From the NCBI RefSeq assembly GCF_950295315.1, contig NC_080181.1, forward strand, positions 35,927,375 to 35,991,374: 64,000 bases of DNA, in the 5' to 3' direction. The DNA comes from Erinaceus europaeus (taxonomy: Eukaryota; Chordata; Mammalia; Eulipotyphla; Erinaceidae). The position numbers and the translations under genes are program-made. The stretch's first letter is position 1. Each line of letters begins with the position of its first letter. The notes below the pieces were generated by a model. That model did not search any database. It was not told the DNA's origin and was given only the letters and a program-made list of their open reading frames with translations. Positions 8,919 through 22,134 of this stretch are shown here, one piece after another.

Positions 8919-11544
8919 AACATCCCTGGATTTACTTGATAAGGCGATATGACCTGCCGAGTTTTGGATCCTCATTTTCCTGAGTATCACTCCTGGAGAC
9001 AGTGTCATGACACGACACAAGGAGATCTCTGGTATCAGAGAGCGCCTGGAACAGCAGCTGGGGCTCTAGTGCCAGGGCAGGAGCAACTTCCCATCCACCC
9101 TCCACGGAGTCCACCTGCCTGCATTTTGGTCCTTTTCCCTCCAAAAAAGATTTTTCCCTTTTTTCACTGAGAAACAGGCAGCAGACTGGTTACCCAAGCA
9201 GGGGGGAAAAAATAAAAAAGCCTTTTTTTTTATTTTTTATTTTTTTTTAACCGTACTGCATGACCATCTTCTGGGAAGTATAGGTTTTGAACCTGAAAAC
9301 TCTGTCTGTCTGTCTGTGTCCTAGTCCACAGAAAGAGCAACTAGCCCAGCCAGATGTCGTGCTCAGAATAGGGTGTTTTTGCCACTCATAGGCCTGCACA
9401 GTGCACTAGGGATTGGACAGCCTGAGACCCAAATGTTACATTGTAGATGGATTGTTTGCAGTTCTTGCTCCCCAGGACATTGGACAGTCTCAACTCCCCT
9501 ACAGCCAGAAAAAAAGACTCTTGACAGCCTTAGAGCAAATGGAGTAGCAGGGAGATGGGAGAGTGTTGCATGTGTGGGCTGCTCATGCCCAGGTGTCTGT
9601 GGGGGGCCATGGCAGAGGCTGTAAGGGGGCAAGGGGGCAGAAGGAGACTGGTTGAGAGGCAGACTGCAGGCAGGGGAGCCCCTGAGGGTTTGCAGTGCTG
9701 TGTGTGGGTGTGGTGGCAGGGGGTTAGGGCAGGTCCCCCTGCTGGATGGTGAGATGGCAGCTGGGCTGGCCCAGGTAACCCAGGTCTGAAGGGAAGCAGC
9801 AGGGTGGCAGGAAAGTAGCGCAGGGAGGCACACAGTAGATGTTAGTTGGGGAGCTGGGGAACAGGGGGCAAGGGGAAAGAGGGCATCCTTGAGGAAGTGT
9901 CTGGTCTAGAGAGTGGGGGGAGCTGGAGGCATGGAAGGTCCCAGGAATCAGGGACTGACAGGACCAGATACCTGCACCCACCCACTGGATAGAAGCTGCA
10001 GCAGCCAGAGCAGATGCCCAAAGTGAGTCCCTTTGAGGATGAGGAAGTTGAGGAGGAGGTGAAGGAAGAGGAGGAGGAGGAGGAGGAGGAGGAGGAGGAG
10101 GGGAAGGAGGGCAGCTGTCAGTAGGCAATGGTATTAATAGAGGCCTCCACTATGGAGGCATGTGTCCAGGCAGTCACCCACCCAACCTCAGGGGCAGCTC
10201 AGGGCACCCAGGGACCTGGTGTGGGTATCTCTGGGGGGGGGGGACTGTCAGTCAGTCAGCAGGACTGTGTGTAAGTGCACATGGTGGGACAGGGGCCTGG
10301 CGGCCCTTGGCCCCCAGCCCTGGGCTGTCAGATGCCTGCCCCGTGGCCAGACACCCCCCACTCTGCCCATAGCCCCTAGGCCCGGCCCACCTGCTCCTGT
10401 TTTGGCCTTGGGCTCTGGCTCTGGTGGCTGGCCACCACCAGTTTTGGCCTGGGGCTCTGTGTCTGGTGGCTGGCCACCACCCCTCAGGTCAAGTTAAGGT
10501 TCGGGGTCATGGCTGCTGGTCCACTGGATGGGCAGGGTCCCCGCTACCTAGCAACCGCAGGAGCCATCTGTGATGTCCTAGCCCCCGGCATTGTGTGCTG
10601 GCCACACTGGCACTGGGCAGCCCACCTGCCCTGCCACTAGGTCAGGCAGCAGCGCCCAGACGCCAGGGCCCTGGCACACAGGGACGGAAGGATAGGAAGA
10701 CAGTGCTGACCGACGAGGGACCTCAGGGCTGGCAGCCAAGAGAAGAAAGAAGGAGGTGTACCCGGGATCCAGGGAGCCCAGGCCAGAGCTGCCTGCATGC
10801 CTGCCTGCCTTCCTGGATGTCTGTATGCTGCCTATGTCCAGGTAGGTTTCTCAGGTCCCCTCCACTCCTGTCCTCTCCTGTCCTCTCCTCTCCTCTCCAT
10901 CCTTTCCCCTCTCCGCTCCTCTGCACCTTGCTTCTCTCCTCTTGTCTGTCCTCTCTTCCGGGTGCCCTGCTCACCAGCTCCAGCACTCGTGAAGGTTCTC
11001 CAGTGACCGCTGCTTGCAACCCCTTCCACCCCCTCCCTTCCCTGATGTGACCCAGCTCACAGGGTCACCGGCTCACCCCACCCACACCCACACCCGCCAA
11101 CACATTCCCTGGTTCAGCCCCACTGCCCTATTCAGCCGAACTGGCTCCTTTGCAACCTACCTGTGCAGCGTTGATTGTCTTCATCATTCAAGGAGAGACC
11201 TCCTTTTGTACTTAGCTTGGTTGACTGGTGGATGGATGGATGATGGATGGATGGATGGATGGATGGATGGATGGATGGATGGACACGTCAATGGATTGGT
11301 ATTGTACAGGCAAAGCACCATCTATAGGGGTAGCTGAGACCGCTGGTTTCAGAGCTCTAGTCTGCTGTCAAATGTAAAGCATTAATTTATCAATAACAAA
11401 ATTGAATAAGTACATAAATAAATAAATATAAAAACTGGGTTAAAACATACATGGCGTCTTTGCCTTTCTGAATATGGTTGCTGTGAGGATCTTAACAAGG
11501 AAAGCAGTGTCCTGAGTAGCCCCTTGAAATAGTGGAATATTTCA

Positions 11545-11792
11545 TTTTCCTTTCTTTTTCTTTTTCTTTTTCTTCTTTTACTTTCTATGTTCTTGATTAT
11601 TTATTGGAATAAATGGTCAGGAGTTGAGAGGGAATGGAGGCACAGAGAGTTTGAGACACAGAGAGACACCTGCAGCACTTCTGCACCACTTGTAAAGATT
11701 TCCACCGGCAGTTGGGGACCAGGGTCTTGAAGCCCAGTCCTCCTGCACTGTCACCTGAGTACTTACCTGGGTGTGGCACCACCTGGTACCCT
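11545..11792 (-). mobile_element. SINE-1 (copy 4)
   Basis: Carries the GTACTTACC variant (A at 11761) shared with copies 5 and 13. Confidence 0.85.
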
Positions 11793-11934
11793 TGATGGGA
11801 CACTTTTTTTTAGCAATGGAAAGAAATTCTCGTGGCAAGGTAATAAATAAATGAAGAAATAAATAAAAGTGCATTGACATTAACTCAGTGGAAACACACA
11901 GGGACATATACATGTCTGCTACCTGTATTACTAA

Positions 11935-12308
11935 TTCATTTATTTATTAATTGCCTCAAGGGCTTATTGCCACAGCTCAGTGCCTGCGCCACCAATAATC
12001 CACAGCTCCTGCACTCCATATGTTCCCCTTTCGCTGCCCTTGTTGCTTGGTCACTGTGGTGGTGGTTATTGTTGTTGTTGTTGTTGTTGTTGTTGCTGTT
12101 GTTACTGACCTTGAATCTGACAGAGAAAAAAGGAGAGAGGAGGGGAAATACAGAGTGGGGGGAGAAAGATAGAGCCCCTAAACACCTGCTTCACCCCCTT
12201 AAAGCGACTTCCCTGCAGGTGGGGGTCTGGGGGCCAGACCCCAGATCCTCCCACCTGTCCCCTCTTTTCGCGAGCGCCACAAGCCCTTAACCCTCTGACA
12301 CACCGCCA
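11935..12308 (-). mobile_element. SINE-2 (copy 4)
   Basis: TTTATTAATT tail form, as in copies 1-3. Confidence 0.85.
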
Positions 12309-12360
12309 AACATCCCTGGATTTACTTGATAAGGCGATATGACCTGCCGAGTTTTGGATC

Positions 12361-12374
12361 CTCATTTAAATGAG
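12361..12374. other. 14-bp perfect palindrome, copy 4
   Basis: CTCATTTAAATGAG where copies other than 4 and 5 have CTCATTTTCCTGAG. Three adjacent bases differ, and the change makes the right arm the exact complement of the left. Confidence 0.9.
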
Positions 12375-14940
12375 TATCACTCCTGGAGACAGTGTCATGA
12401 CACGACACAAGGAGATCTCTGGTATCAGAGAGCGCCTGGAACAGCAGCTGGGGCTCTAGTGCCAGGGCAGGAGCAACTTCCCATCCACCCTCCACGGAGT
12501 CCACCTGCCTGCATTTTGGTCCTTTTCCCTCCAAAAAAGATTTTTCCCTTTTTTCACTGAGAAACAGGCAGCAGACTGGTTACCCAAGCAGGGGGGAAAA
12601 AATAAAAAAGCCTTTTTTTTTATTTTTTATTTTTTTTTAACCGTACTGCATGACCATCTTCTGGGAAGTATAGGTTTTGAACCTGAAAACTCTGTCTGTC
12701 TGTCTGTGTCCTAGTCCACAGAAAGAGCAACTAGCCCAGCCAGATGTCGTGCTCAGAATAGGGTGTTTTTGCCACTCATAGGCCTGCACAGTGCACTAGG
12801 GATTGGACAGCCTGAGACCCAAATGTTACATTGTAGATGGATTGTTTGCAGTTCTTGCTCCCCAGGACATTGGACAGTCTCAACTCCCCTACAGCCAGAA
12901 AAAAAGACTCTTGACAGCCTTAGAGCAAATGGAGTGGCAGGGAGATGGGAGAGTGTTGCATGTGTGGGCTGCTCATGCCCAGGTGTCTGTGGGGGGCCAT
13001 GGCAGAGGCTGTAAGGGGGCAAGGGGGCAGAAGGAGACTGGTTGAGAGGCAGACTGCAGGCAGGGGAGCCCCTGAGGGTTTGCAGTGCTGTGTGTGGGTG
13101 TGGTGGCAGGGGGTTAGGGCAGGTCCCCCTGCTGGATGGTGAGATGGCAGCTGGGCTGGCCCAGGTAACCCAGGTCTGAAGGGAAGCAGCAGGGTGGCAG
13201 GAAAGTAGCGCAGGGAGGCACACAGTAGATGTTAGTTGGGGAGCTGGGGAACAGGGGGCAAGGGGAAAGAGGGCATCCTTGAGGAAGTGTCTGGTCTAGA
13301 GAGTGGGGGGAGCTGGAGGCATGGAAGGTCCCAGGAATCAGGGACTGACAGGACCAGATACCTGCACCCACCCACTGGATAGAAGCTGCAGCAGCCAGAG
13401 CAGATGCCCAAAGTGAGTCCCTTTGAGGATGAGGAAGTTGAGGAGGAGGTGAAGGAAGAGGAGGAGGAGGAGGAGGAGGAGGAGGAGGAGGAGGAGGAGG
13501 GGAAGGAGGGCAGCTGTCAGTAGGCAATGGTATTAATAGAGGCCTCCACTATGGAGGCATGTGTCCAGGCAGTCTCCCACCCAACCTCAGGGGCAGCTCA
13601 GGGCACCCAGGGACCTGGTGTGGGTATCTCTGGGGGGGGGGGGACTGTCAGTCAGTCAGCAGGACTGTGTGTAAGTGCACATGGTGGGACAGGGGCCTGG
13701 CGGCCCTTGGCCCCCAGCCCTGGGCTGTCAGATGCCTGCCCCGTGGCCAGACACCCCCCACTCTGCCCATAGCCCCTAGGCCCGGCCCACCTGCTCCTGT
13801 TTTGGCCTTGGGCTCTGGCTCTGGTGGCTGGCCACCACCAGTTTTGGCCTGGGGCTCTGTGTCTGGTGGCTGGCCACCACCCCTCAGGTCAAGTTAAGGT
13901 TCGGGGTCATGGCTGCTGGTCCACTGGATGGGCAGGGTCCCCGCTACCTAGCAACCGCAGGAGCCATCTGTGATGTCCTAGCCCCCGGCATTGTGTGCTG
14001 GCCACACTGGCACTGGGCAGCCCACCTGCCCTGCCACTAGGTCAGGCAGCAGCGCCCAGACGCCAGGGCCCTGGCACACAGGGACGGAAGGATAGGAAGA
14101 CAGTGCTGACCGACGAGGGACCTCAGGGCTGGCAGCCAAGAGAAGAAAGAAGGAGGTGTACCCGGGATCCAGGGAGCCCAGGCCAGAGCTGCCTGCATGC
14201 CTGCCTGCCTTCCTGGATGTCTGTATGCTGCCTATGTCCAGGTAGGTTTCTCAGGTCCCCTCCACTCCTGTCCTCTCCTGTCCTCTCCTCTCCTCTCCAT
14301 CCTTTCCCCTCTCCGCTCCTCTGCACCTTGCTTCTCTCCTCTTGTCTGTCCTCTCTTCCGGGTGCCCTGCTCACCAGCTCCAGCACTCGTGAAGGTTCTC
14401 CAGTGACCGCTGCTTGCAACCCCTTCCACCCCCTCCCTTCCCTGATGTGACCCAGCTCACAGGGTCACCGGCTCACCCCACCCACACCCACACCCGCCAA
14501 CACATTCCCTGGTTCAGCCCCACTGCCCTATTCAGCCGAACTGGCTCCTTTGCAACCTACCTGTGCAGCGTTGATTGTCTTCATCATTCAAGGAGAGACC
14601 TCCTTTTGTACTTAGCTTGGTTGACTGGTGGATGGATGGATGATGGATGGATGGATGGATGGATGGATGGATGGATGGACACGTCAATGGATTGGTATTG
14701 TACAGGCAAAGCACCATCTATAGGGGTAGCTGAGACCGCTGGTTTCAGAGCTCTAGTCTGCTGTCAAATGTAAAGCATTAATTTATCAATAACAAAATTG
14801 AATAAGTACATAAATAAATAAATATAAAAACTGGGTTAAAACATACATGGCGTCTTTGCCTTTCTGAATATGGTTGCTGTGAGGATCTTAACAAGGAAAG
14901 CAGTGTCCTGAGTAGCCCCTTGAAATAGTGGAATATTTCA

Positions 14941-15188
14941 TTTTCCTTTCTTTTTCTTTTTCTTTTTCTTCTTTTACTTTCTATGTTCTTGATTATTTAT
15001 TGGAATAAATGGTCAGGAGTTGAGAGGGAATGGAGGCACAGAGAGTTTGAGACACAGAGAGACACCTGCAGCACTTCTGCACCACTTGTAAAGATTTCCA
15101 CCGGCAGTTGGGGACCAGGGTCTTGAAGCCCAGTCCTCCTGCACTGTCACCTGAGTACTTACCTGGGTGTGGCACCACCTGGTACCCT
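14941..15188 (-). mobile_element. SINE-1 (copy 5)
   Basis: GTACTTACC variant, as in copy 4. Confidence 0.85.
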
Positions 15189-15330
15189 TGATGGGACACT
15201 TTTTTTTAGCAATGGAAAGAAATTCTCGTGGCAAGGTAATAAATAAATGAAGAAATAAATAAAAGTGCATTGACATTAACTCAGTGGAAACACACAGGGA
15301 CATATACATGTCTGCTACCTGTATTACTAA

Positions 15331-15704
15331 TTCATTTATTTATTAATTGCCTCAAGGGCTTATTGCCACAGCTCAGTGCCTGCGCCACCAATAATCCACA
15401 GCTCCTGCACTCCATATGTTCCCCTTTCGCTGCCCTTGTTGCTTGGTCACTGTGGTGGTGGTTATTGTTGTTGTTGTTGTTGTTGTTGTTGCTGTTGTTA
15501 CTGACCTTGAATCTGACAGAGAAAAAAGGAGAGAGGAGGGGAAATACAGAGTGGGGGGAGAAAGATAGAGCCCCTAAACACCTGCTTCACCCCCTTAAAG
15601 CGACTTCCCTGCAGGTGGGGGTCTGGGGGCCAGACCCCAGATCCTCCCACCTGTCCCCTCTTTTCGCGAGCGCCACAAGCCCTTAACCCTCTGACACACC
15701 GCCA
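15331..15704 (-). mobile_element. SINE-2 (copy 5)
   Basis: TTTATTAATT tail form, still on the type-A side of the recombination junction. Confidence 0.85.
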
Positions 15705-15756
15705 AACATCCCTGGATTTACTTGATAAGGCGATATGACCTGCCGAGTTTTGGATC

Positions 15757-15770
15757 CTCATTTAAATGAG
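15757..15770. other. 14-bp perfect palindrome, copy 5
   Basis: Same CTCATTTAAATGAG form as in copy 4. It is the last type-A marker in this copy before the switch to type B. Confidence 0.9.
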
Positions 15771-18346
15771 TATCACTCCTGGAGACAGTGTCATGACACG
15801 ACACAAGGAGATCTCTGGTATCAGAGAGCGCCTGGAACAGCAGCTGGGGCTCTAGTGCCAGGGCAGGAGCAACTTCCCATCCACCCTCCACGGAGTCCAC
15901 CTGCCTGCATTTTGGTCCTTTTCCCTCCAAAAATGATTTTTCCCTTTTTTCACTGAGAAACAGGCAGCAGACTGGTTACCCAAGCAGGGGGAAAAAAAAT
16001 AAAAAAGCCTTTTTTTTTTTTTTTTTTTTTTAACCGTACTGCATGACCATCTTCTGGGAAGTATAGGTTTTGAACCTGAAAACTCTGTCTGTCTGTCTGT
16101 GTCCTAGTCCACAGAAAGAGCCACTAGCCCAGCCAGATGTCGTGCTCAGAATAGGGTGTTTTTGCCACTCATAGGCCTGCACAGTGCACTAGGGATTGGA
16201 CAGCCTGAGACCCAAATGTTACATTGTAGATGGATTGTTTGCAGTTCTTGCTCCCCAGGACATTGGACAGTCTCAACTCCCCTACAGCCAGAAAAAAAGA
16301 CTCTTGACAGCCTTAGAGCAAATGGAGTGGCAGGGAGATGGGAGAGTGTTGCATGTGTGGGCTGCTCATGCCCAGGTGTCTGTGGGGGGCCATGGCAGAG
16401 GCTGTAAGGGGGCAAGGGGGCAGAAGGAGACTGGTTGAGAGGCAGACTGCAGGCAGGGGAGCCCCTGAGGGTTTGCAGTGCTGTGTGTGGGTGTGGTGGC
16501 AGGGGGTTAGGGCAGGTCCCCCTGCTGGATGGTGAGATGGCAGCTGGGCTGGCCCAGGTAACCCAGGGCTGAAGGGAAGCAGCAGGGTGGCATGAAAGTA
16601 GCGCAGGGAGGCACACAGTAGATGTTAGTTGGGGAGCTGGGGAACAGGGGGCAAGGGGAAAGAGGGCATCCTTGAGGAAGTGTCTGGTCTAGAGAGTGGG
16701 GGGAGCTGGAGGCATGGAAGGTCCCAGGAATCAGGGACTGACAGGACCAGATACCTGCACCCACCCACTGGATAGAAGCTGCAGCACCCAGAGCAGATGC
16801 CCAAAGTGAGTCCCTCTGAGGATGAGGAAGTTGAGGAGGAGGTGAAGGAAGAGGAGGAGGAGGAGGAGGAGGAGGAGGAGGAGGAGGAGGAGGAGGGGAA
16901 GGAGGGCAGCTGTCAGTAGGCAATGGTATTAATAGAGGCCTCCACTATGGAGGCATGTGTCCAGGCAGTCACCCACCCAACCTCAGGGGCAGCTCAGGGC
17001 ACCCAGGGACCTGGTGTGGGTATCTCTGGGGGGGGGGACTGTCAGTCAGTCAGCAGGACTGTGTGTAAGTGCACATGGTGGGACAGGGGCCTGGCGGCCC
17101 TTGGCCCCCAGCCCTGGGCTGTCAGATGCCTGCCCCGTGGCCAGACACCCCCCACTCTGCCCATAGCCCCTAGGCCCGGCCCACCTGCTCCTGTTTTGGC
17201 CTTGGGCTCTGGCTCTGGTGGCTGGCCACCACCAGTTTTGGCCTGGGGCTCTGTGTCTGGTGGCTGGCCACCACCCCTCAGGTCAAGTTAAGGTTCGGGG
17301 TCATGGCTGCTGGTCCACTGGATGGGCAGGGTCCCCGCTATCTAGCAACCGCAGGAGCCATCTGTGATGTCCTAGCCCCCGGCATTGTGTGCTGGCCACA
17401 CTGGCACTGGGCAGCCCACCTGCCCTGCCACTAGGTCAGGCAGCAGCGCCCAGACGCCAGGGCCCTGGCACACAGGGACGGAAGGATAGGAAGACAGTGC
17501 TGACCGACGAGGGACCTCAGGGCTGGCAGCCAAGAGAAGAAAGAAGGAGGTGTACCCGGGATCCAGGGAGCCCAGGCCAGAGCTGCCTGCATGCCTGCCT
17601 GCCTTCCTGGATGTCTGTATGCTGCCTATGTCCAGGTAGGTTTCTCAGGTCCCCTCCACTCCTGTCCTCTCCTGTCCTCTCCTCTCCTCTCCATCCTTTC
17701 CCCTCTCCGCTCCTCTGCACCTTGCTTCTCTCCTCTTGTCTGTCCTCTCTTCCGGGTGCCCTGCTCACCAGCTCCAGCACTCGTGAAGGTTCTCCAGTGA
17801 CCGCTGCTTGCAACCCCTTCCACCCCCTCCCTTCCCTGATGTGACCCAGCTCACAGGGTCACCGGCTCACCCCACCCACACCCACACCCGCCAACACATT
17901 CCCTGGTTCAGCCCCACTGCCCTATTCAGCCGAACTGGCTCCTTTGCAACCTACCTGTGCAGCGTTGATTGTCTTCATCATTCAAGGAGAGACCTCCTTT
18001 TGTACTTAGCTTGGTTGACTGGTGGATGGATGGATGATGGATGGATGGATGGATGGATGGATGGATGGATGGATGGATGGATGGACACGTCAATGGATTG
18101 GTATTGTACAGGCAAAGCACCATCTATAGGGGTAGCTGAGACCGCTGGTTTCAGAGCTCTAGTCTGCTGTCAAATGTAAAGCATTAATTTATCAATAACA
18201 AAATTGAATAAGTACATAAATAAATAAATATAAAAACTGGGTTAAAACATACATGGCGTCTTTGCCTTTCTGAATATGGTTGCTGTGAGGATCTTAACAA
18301 GGAAAGCAGTGTCCTGAGTAGCCCCTTGAAATAGTGGAATATTTCA

Positions 18347-18594
18347 TTTTCCTTTCTTTTTCTTTTTCTTTTTCTTCTTTTACTTTCTATGTTCTTGATT
18401 ATTTATTGGAATAAATGGTCAGGAGTTGAGAGGGAATGGAGGCACAGAGAGTTTGAGACACAGAGAGACACCTGCAGCACTTCTGCACCACTTGTAAAGA
18501 TTTCCACCGGCAGTTGGGGACCAGGGTCTTGAAGCCCAGTCCTCCTGCACTGTCACCTGAGTGCTTACCTGGGTGTGGCACCACCTGGTACCCT
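18347..18594 (-). mobile_element. SINE-1 (copy 6)
   Basis: Reference form with GTGCTTACC. Confidence 0.85.
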
Positions 18595-18736
18595 TGATGG
18601 GACACTTTTTTTTAGCAATGGAAAGAAATTCTCGTGGCAAGGTAATAAATAAATGAAGAAATAAATAAAAGTGCATTGACATTAACTCAGTGGAAACACA
18701 CAGGGACATATACATGTCTGCTACCTGTATTACTAA

Positions 18737-19110
18737 TTCATTTATTTATTGATTGCCTCAAGGGCTTATTGCCACAGCTCAGTGCCTGCGCCACCAATAA
18801 TCCACAGCTCCTGCACTCCATATGTTCCCCTTTCGCTGCCCTTGTTGCTTGGTCACTGTGGTGGTGGTTATTGTTGTTGTTGTTGTTGTTGTTGTTGCTG
18901 TTGTTACTGACCTTGAATCTGACAGAGAAAAAAGGAGAGAGGAGGGGAAATACAGAGTGGGGGGAGAAAGATAGAGCCCCTAAACACCTGCTTCACCCCC
19001 TTAAAGCGACTTCCCTGCAGGTGGGGGTCTGGGGGCCAGACCCCAGATCCTCCCACCTGTCCCCTCTTTTCGCGAGCGTCACAAGCCCTTAACCCTCTGA
19101 CACACCGCCA
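18737..19110 (-). mobile_element. SINE-2 (copy 6)
   Basis: First copy with the TTTATTGATT tail. Private T at 19079 in the head (GCGTCACAAG). Confidence 0.85.
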
Positions 19111-21744
19111 AACATCCCTGGATTTACTTGATAAGGCAATATGACCTGCCGAGTTTTGGATCCTCATTTTCCTGAGTATCACTCCTGGAGACAGTGTCAT
19201 GACACGACACAAGGAGATCTCTGGTATCAGAGAGCGCCTGGAACAGCAGCTGGGGCTCTAGTGCCAGGGCAGGAGCAACTTCCCATCCACACTCCACGGA
19301 GTCCACCTGCCTGCATTTTGGTCCTTTTCCCTCCAAAAATGATTTTTCCCTTTTTTCACTGAGAAACAGGCAGCAGACTGGTTACCCAAGCAGGGGGAAA
19401 AAAAATAAAAAAGCCTTTTTTTTTTTTTTTTTTTTAACCGTACTGCATGACCATCTTCTGGGAAGTATAGGTTTTGAACCTGAAAACTCTGTCTGTCTGT
19501 CTGTGTCCTAGTCCACAGAAAGAGCCACTAGCCCAGCCAGATGTCGTGCTCAGAATAGGGTGTTTTTGCCACTCATAGGCCTGCACAGTGCACTAGGGAT
19601 TGGACAGCCTGAGACCCAAATGTTACATTGTAGATGGATTGTTTGCAGTTCTTGCTCCCCAGGACATTGGACAGTCTCAACTCCCCTACAGCCAGAAAAA
19701 AAGACTCTTGACAGCCTTAGAGCAAATGGAGTGGCAGGGAGATGGGAGAGTGTTGCATGTGTGGGCTGCTCATGCCCAGGTGTCTGTGGGGGGCCATGGC
19801 AGAGGCTGTAAGGGGGCAAGGGGGCAGAAGGAGACTGGTTGAGAGGCAGACTGCAGGCAGGGGAGCCCCTGAGGGTTTGCAGTGCTGTGTGTGGGTGTGG
19901 TGGCAGGGGGTTAGGGCAGGTCCCCCTGCTGGATGGTGAGATGGCAGCTGGGCTGGCCCAGGTAACCCAGGGCTGAAGGGAAGCAGCAGGGTGGCAGGAA
20001 AGTAGCGCAGGGAGGCACACAGTAGATGTTAGTTGGGGAGCTGGGGAACAGGGGGCAAGGGGAAAGAGGGCATCCTTGAGGAAGTGTCTGGTCTAGAGAG
20101 TGGGGGGAGCTGGAGGCATGGAAGGTCCCAGGAATCAGGGACTGACAGGACCAGATACCTGCACCCACCCACTGGATAGAAGCTGCAGCACCCAGAGCAG
20201 ATGCCCAAAGTGAGTCCCTCTGAGGATGAGGAAGTTGAGGAGGAGGTGAAGGAAGAGGAGGAGGAGGAGGAGGAGGAGGAGGAGGAGGAGGAGGAGGAGG
20301 AGGAGGGGAAGGAGGGCAGCTGTCAGTAGGCAATGGTATTAATAGAGGCCTCCACTATGGAGGCATGTGTCCAGGCAGTCACCCACCCAACCTCAGGGGC
20401 AGCTCAGGGCACCCAGGGACCTGGTGTGGGTATCTCTGGGGGGGGGGACTGTCAGTCAGTCAGCAGGACTGTGTGTAAGTGCACATGGTGGGACAGGGGC
20501 CTGGCGGCCCTTGGCCCCCAGCCCTGGGCTGTCAGATGCCTGCCCCGTGGCCAGACACCCCCCACTCTGCCCATAGCCCCTAGGCCCGGCCCACCTGCTC
20601 CTGTTTTGGCCTTGGGCTCTGGCTCTGGTGGCTGGCCACCACCAGTTTTGGCCTGGGGCTCTGTGTCTGGTGGCTGGCCACCACCCCTCAGGTCAAGTTA
20701 AGGTTCGGGGTCATGGCTGCTGGTCCACTGGATGGGCAGGGTCCCCGCTATCTAGCAACCGCAGGAGCCATCTGTGATGTCCTAGCCCCCGGCATTGTGT
20801 GCTGGCCACACTGGCACTGGGCAGCCCACCTGCCCTGCCACTAGGTCAGGCAGCAGCGCCCAGACGCCAGGGCCCTGGCACACAGGGACGGAAGGATAGG
20901 AAGACAGTGCTGACCGACGAGGGACCTCAGGGCTGGCAGCCAAGAGAAGAAAGAAGGAGGTGTACCCGGGATCCAGGGAGCCCAGGCCAGAGCTGCCTGC
21001 ATGCCTGCCTGCCTTCCTGGATGTCTGTATGCTGCCTATGTCCAGGTAGGTTTCTCAGGTCCCCTCCACTCCTGTCCTCTCCTGTCCTCTCCTCTCCTCT
21101 CCATCCTTTCCCCTCTCCGCTCCTCTGCACCTTGCTTCTCTCCTCTTGTCTGTCCTCTCTTCCGGGTGCCCTGCTCACCAGCTCCAGCACTCGTGAAGGT
21201 TCTCCAGTGACCGCTGCTTGCAACCCCTTCCACCCCCTCCCTTCCCTGATGTGACCCAGCTCACAGGGTCACCGGCTCACCCCACCCACACCCACACCCG
21301 CCAACACATTCCCTGGTTCAGCCCCACTGCCCTATTCAGCCGAACTGGCTCCTTTGCAACCTACCTGTGCAGCGTTGATTGTCTTCATCATTCAAGGAGA
21401 GACCTCCTTTTGTACTTAGCTTGGTTGACTGGTGGATGGATGGATGATGGATGGATGGATGGATGGATGGATGGATGGACACGTCAATGGATTGGTATTG
21501 TACAGGCAAAGCACCATCTATAGGGGTAGCTGAGACCGCTGGTTTCAGAGCTCTAGTCTGCTGTCAAATGTAAAGCATTAATTTATCAATAACAAAATTG
21601 AATAAGTACATAAATAAATAAATAAATATAAAAACTGGGTTAAAACATACATGGCGTCTTTGCCTTTCTGAATATGGTTGCTGTGAGGATCTTAACAAGG
21701 AAAGCAGTGTCCTGAGTAGCCCCTTGAAATAGTGGAATATTTCA

Positions 21745-21992
21745 TTTTCCTTTCTTTTTCTTTTTCTTTTTCTTCTTTTACTTTCTATGTTCTTGATTAT
21801 TTATTGGAATAAATGGTCAGGAGTTGAGAGGGAATGGAGGCACAGAGAGTTTGAGACACAGAGAGACACCTGCAGCACTTCTGCACCACTTGTAAAGATT
21901 TCCACCGGCAGTTGGGGACCAGGGTCTTGAAGCCCAGTCCTCCTGCACTGTCACCTGAGTGCTTACCTGGGTGTGGCACCACCTGGTACCCT
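21745..21992 (-). mobile_element. SINE-1 (copy 7)
   Basis: Reference form with GTGCTTACC. Confidence 0.85.
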
Positions 21993-22134
21993 TGATGGGA
22001 CACTTTTTTTTAGCAATGGAAAGAAATTCTCGTGGCAAGGTAATAAATAAATGAAGAAATAAATAAAAGTGCATTGACATTAACTCAGTGGAAACACACA
22101 GGGACATATACATGTCTGCTACCTGTATTACTAA

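Larger units (their letters stand above)
6737..10127 (+). repeat. Macrosatellite unit, copy 3 (3391 bp)
   Basis: Type A with 12 uninterrupted GGAT units and 11 G in the poly-G tract. Private changes: T at 8835, which breaks a SINE-2 hairpin pair, and A at 9546. It shares T at 9785 (CAGGTCTG) only with copy 4. Its GAG tract is the shortest of copies 1-16, one triplet shorter than in copies 1 and 2. Confidence 0.98.
10128..13526 (+). repeat. Macrosatellite unit, copy 4 (3399 bp)
   Basis: Type A, but the first copy in which the TGGA array carries the GAT interruption (3 GGAT, GAT, 9 GGAT). It has ACTGGGTT where copies 1-3 have ACTGTGTT, and GTACTTACC inside SINE-1, shared with copies 5 and 13. 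It carries the perfect palindrome CTCATTTAAATGAG at 12361-12374. It still has the A-interrupted poly-T. Confidence 0.98.
13527..16922 (+). repeat. Macrosatellite unit, copy 5 (3396 bp, A/B recombinant)
   Basis: Up to the palindrome at 15757-15770 it follows copy 4 (GTACTTACC, TTTATTAATT, AAA variant). From 15931 on it follows copies 6 and later (AAAAATGAT, pure T22, GAGCCACTAG, CCCTCTGAGG). TGGA array is 3+GAT+8. Private T at 13575. It shares GCAGCACCCAG near 16787 only with copy 6. Confidence 0.97.
16923..20332 (+). repeat. Macrosatellite unit, copy 6 (3410 bp)
   Basis: Type B. TGGA 3+GAT+11 (the longest interrupted array), pure poly-T of 20, and the longest GAG tract of copies 1-16 (five triplets more than copy 1). 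Markers CGCTATCTAGC and TTTATTGATT are present. Private changes: T at 19079, A at 19138 and A at 19291. The T at 16593 lies in the 3' part of copy 5, just before this unit. Confidence 0.97.
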
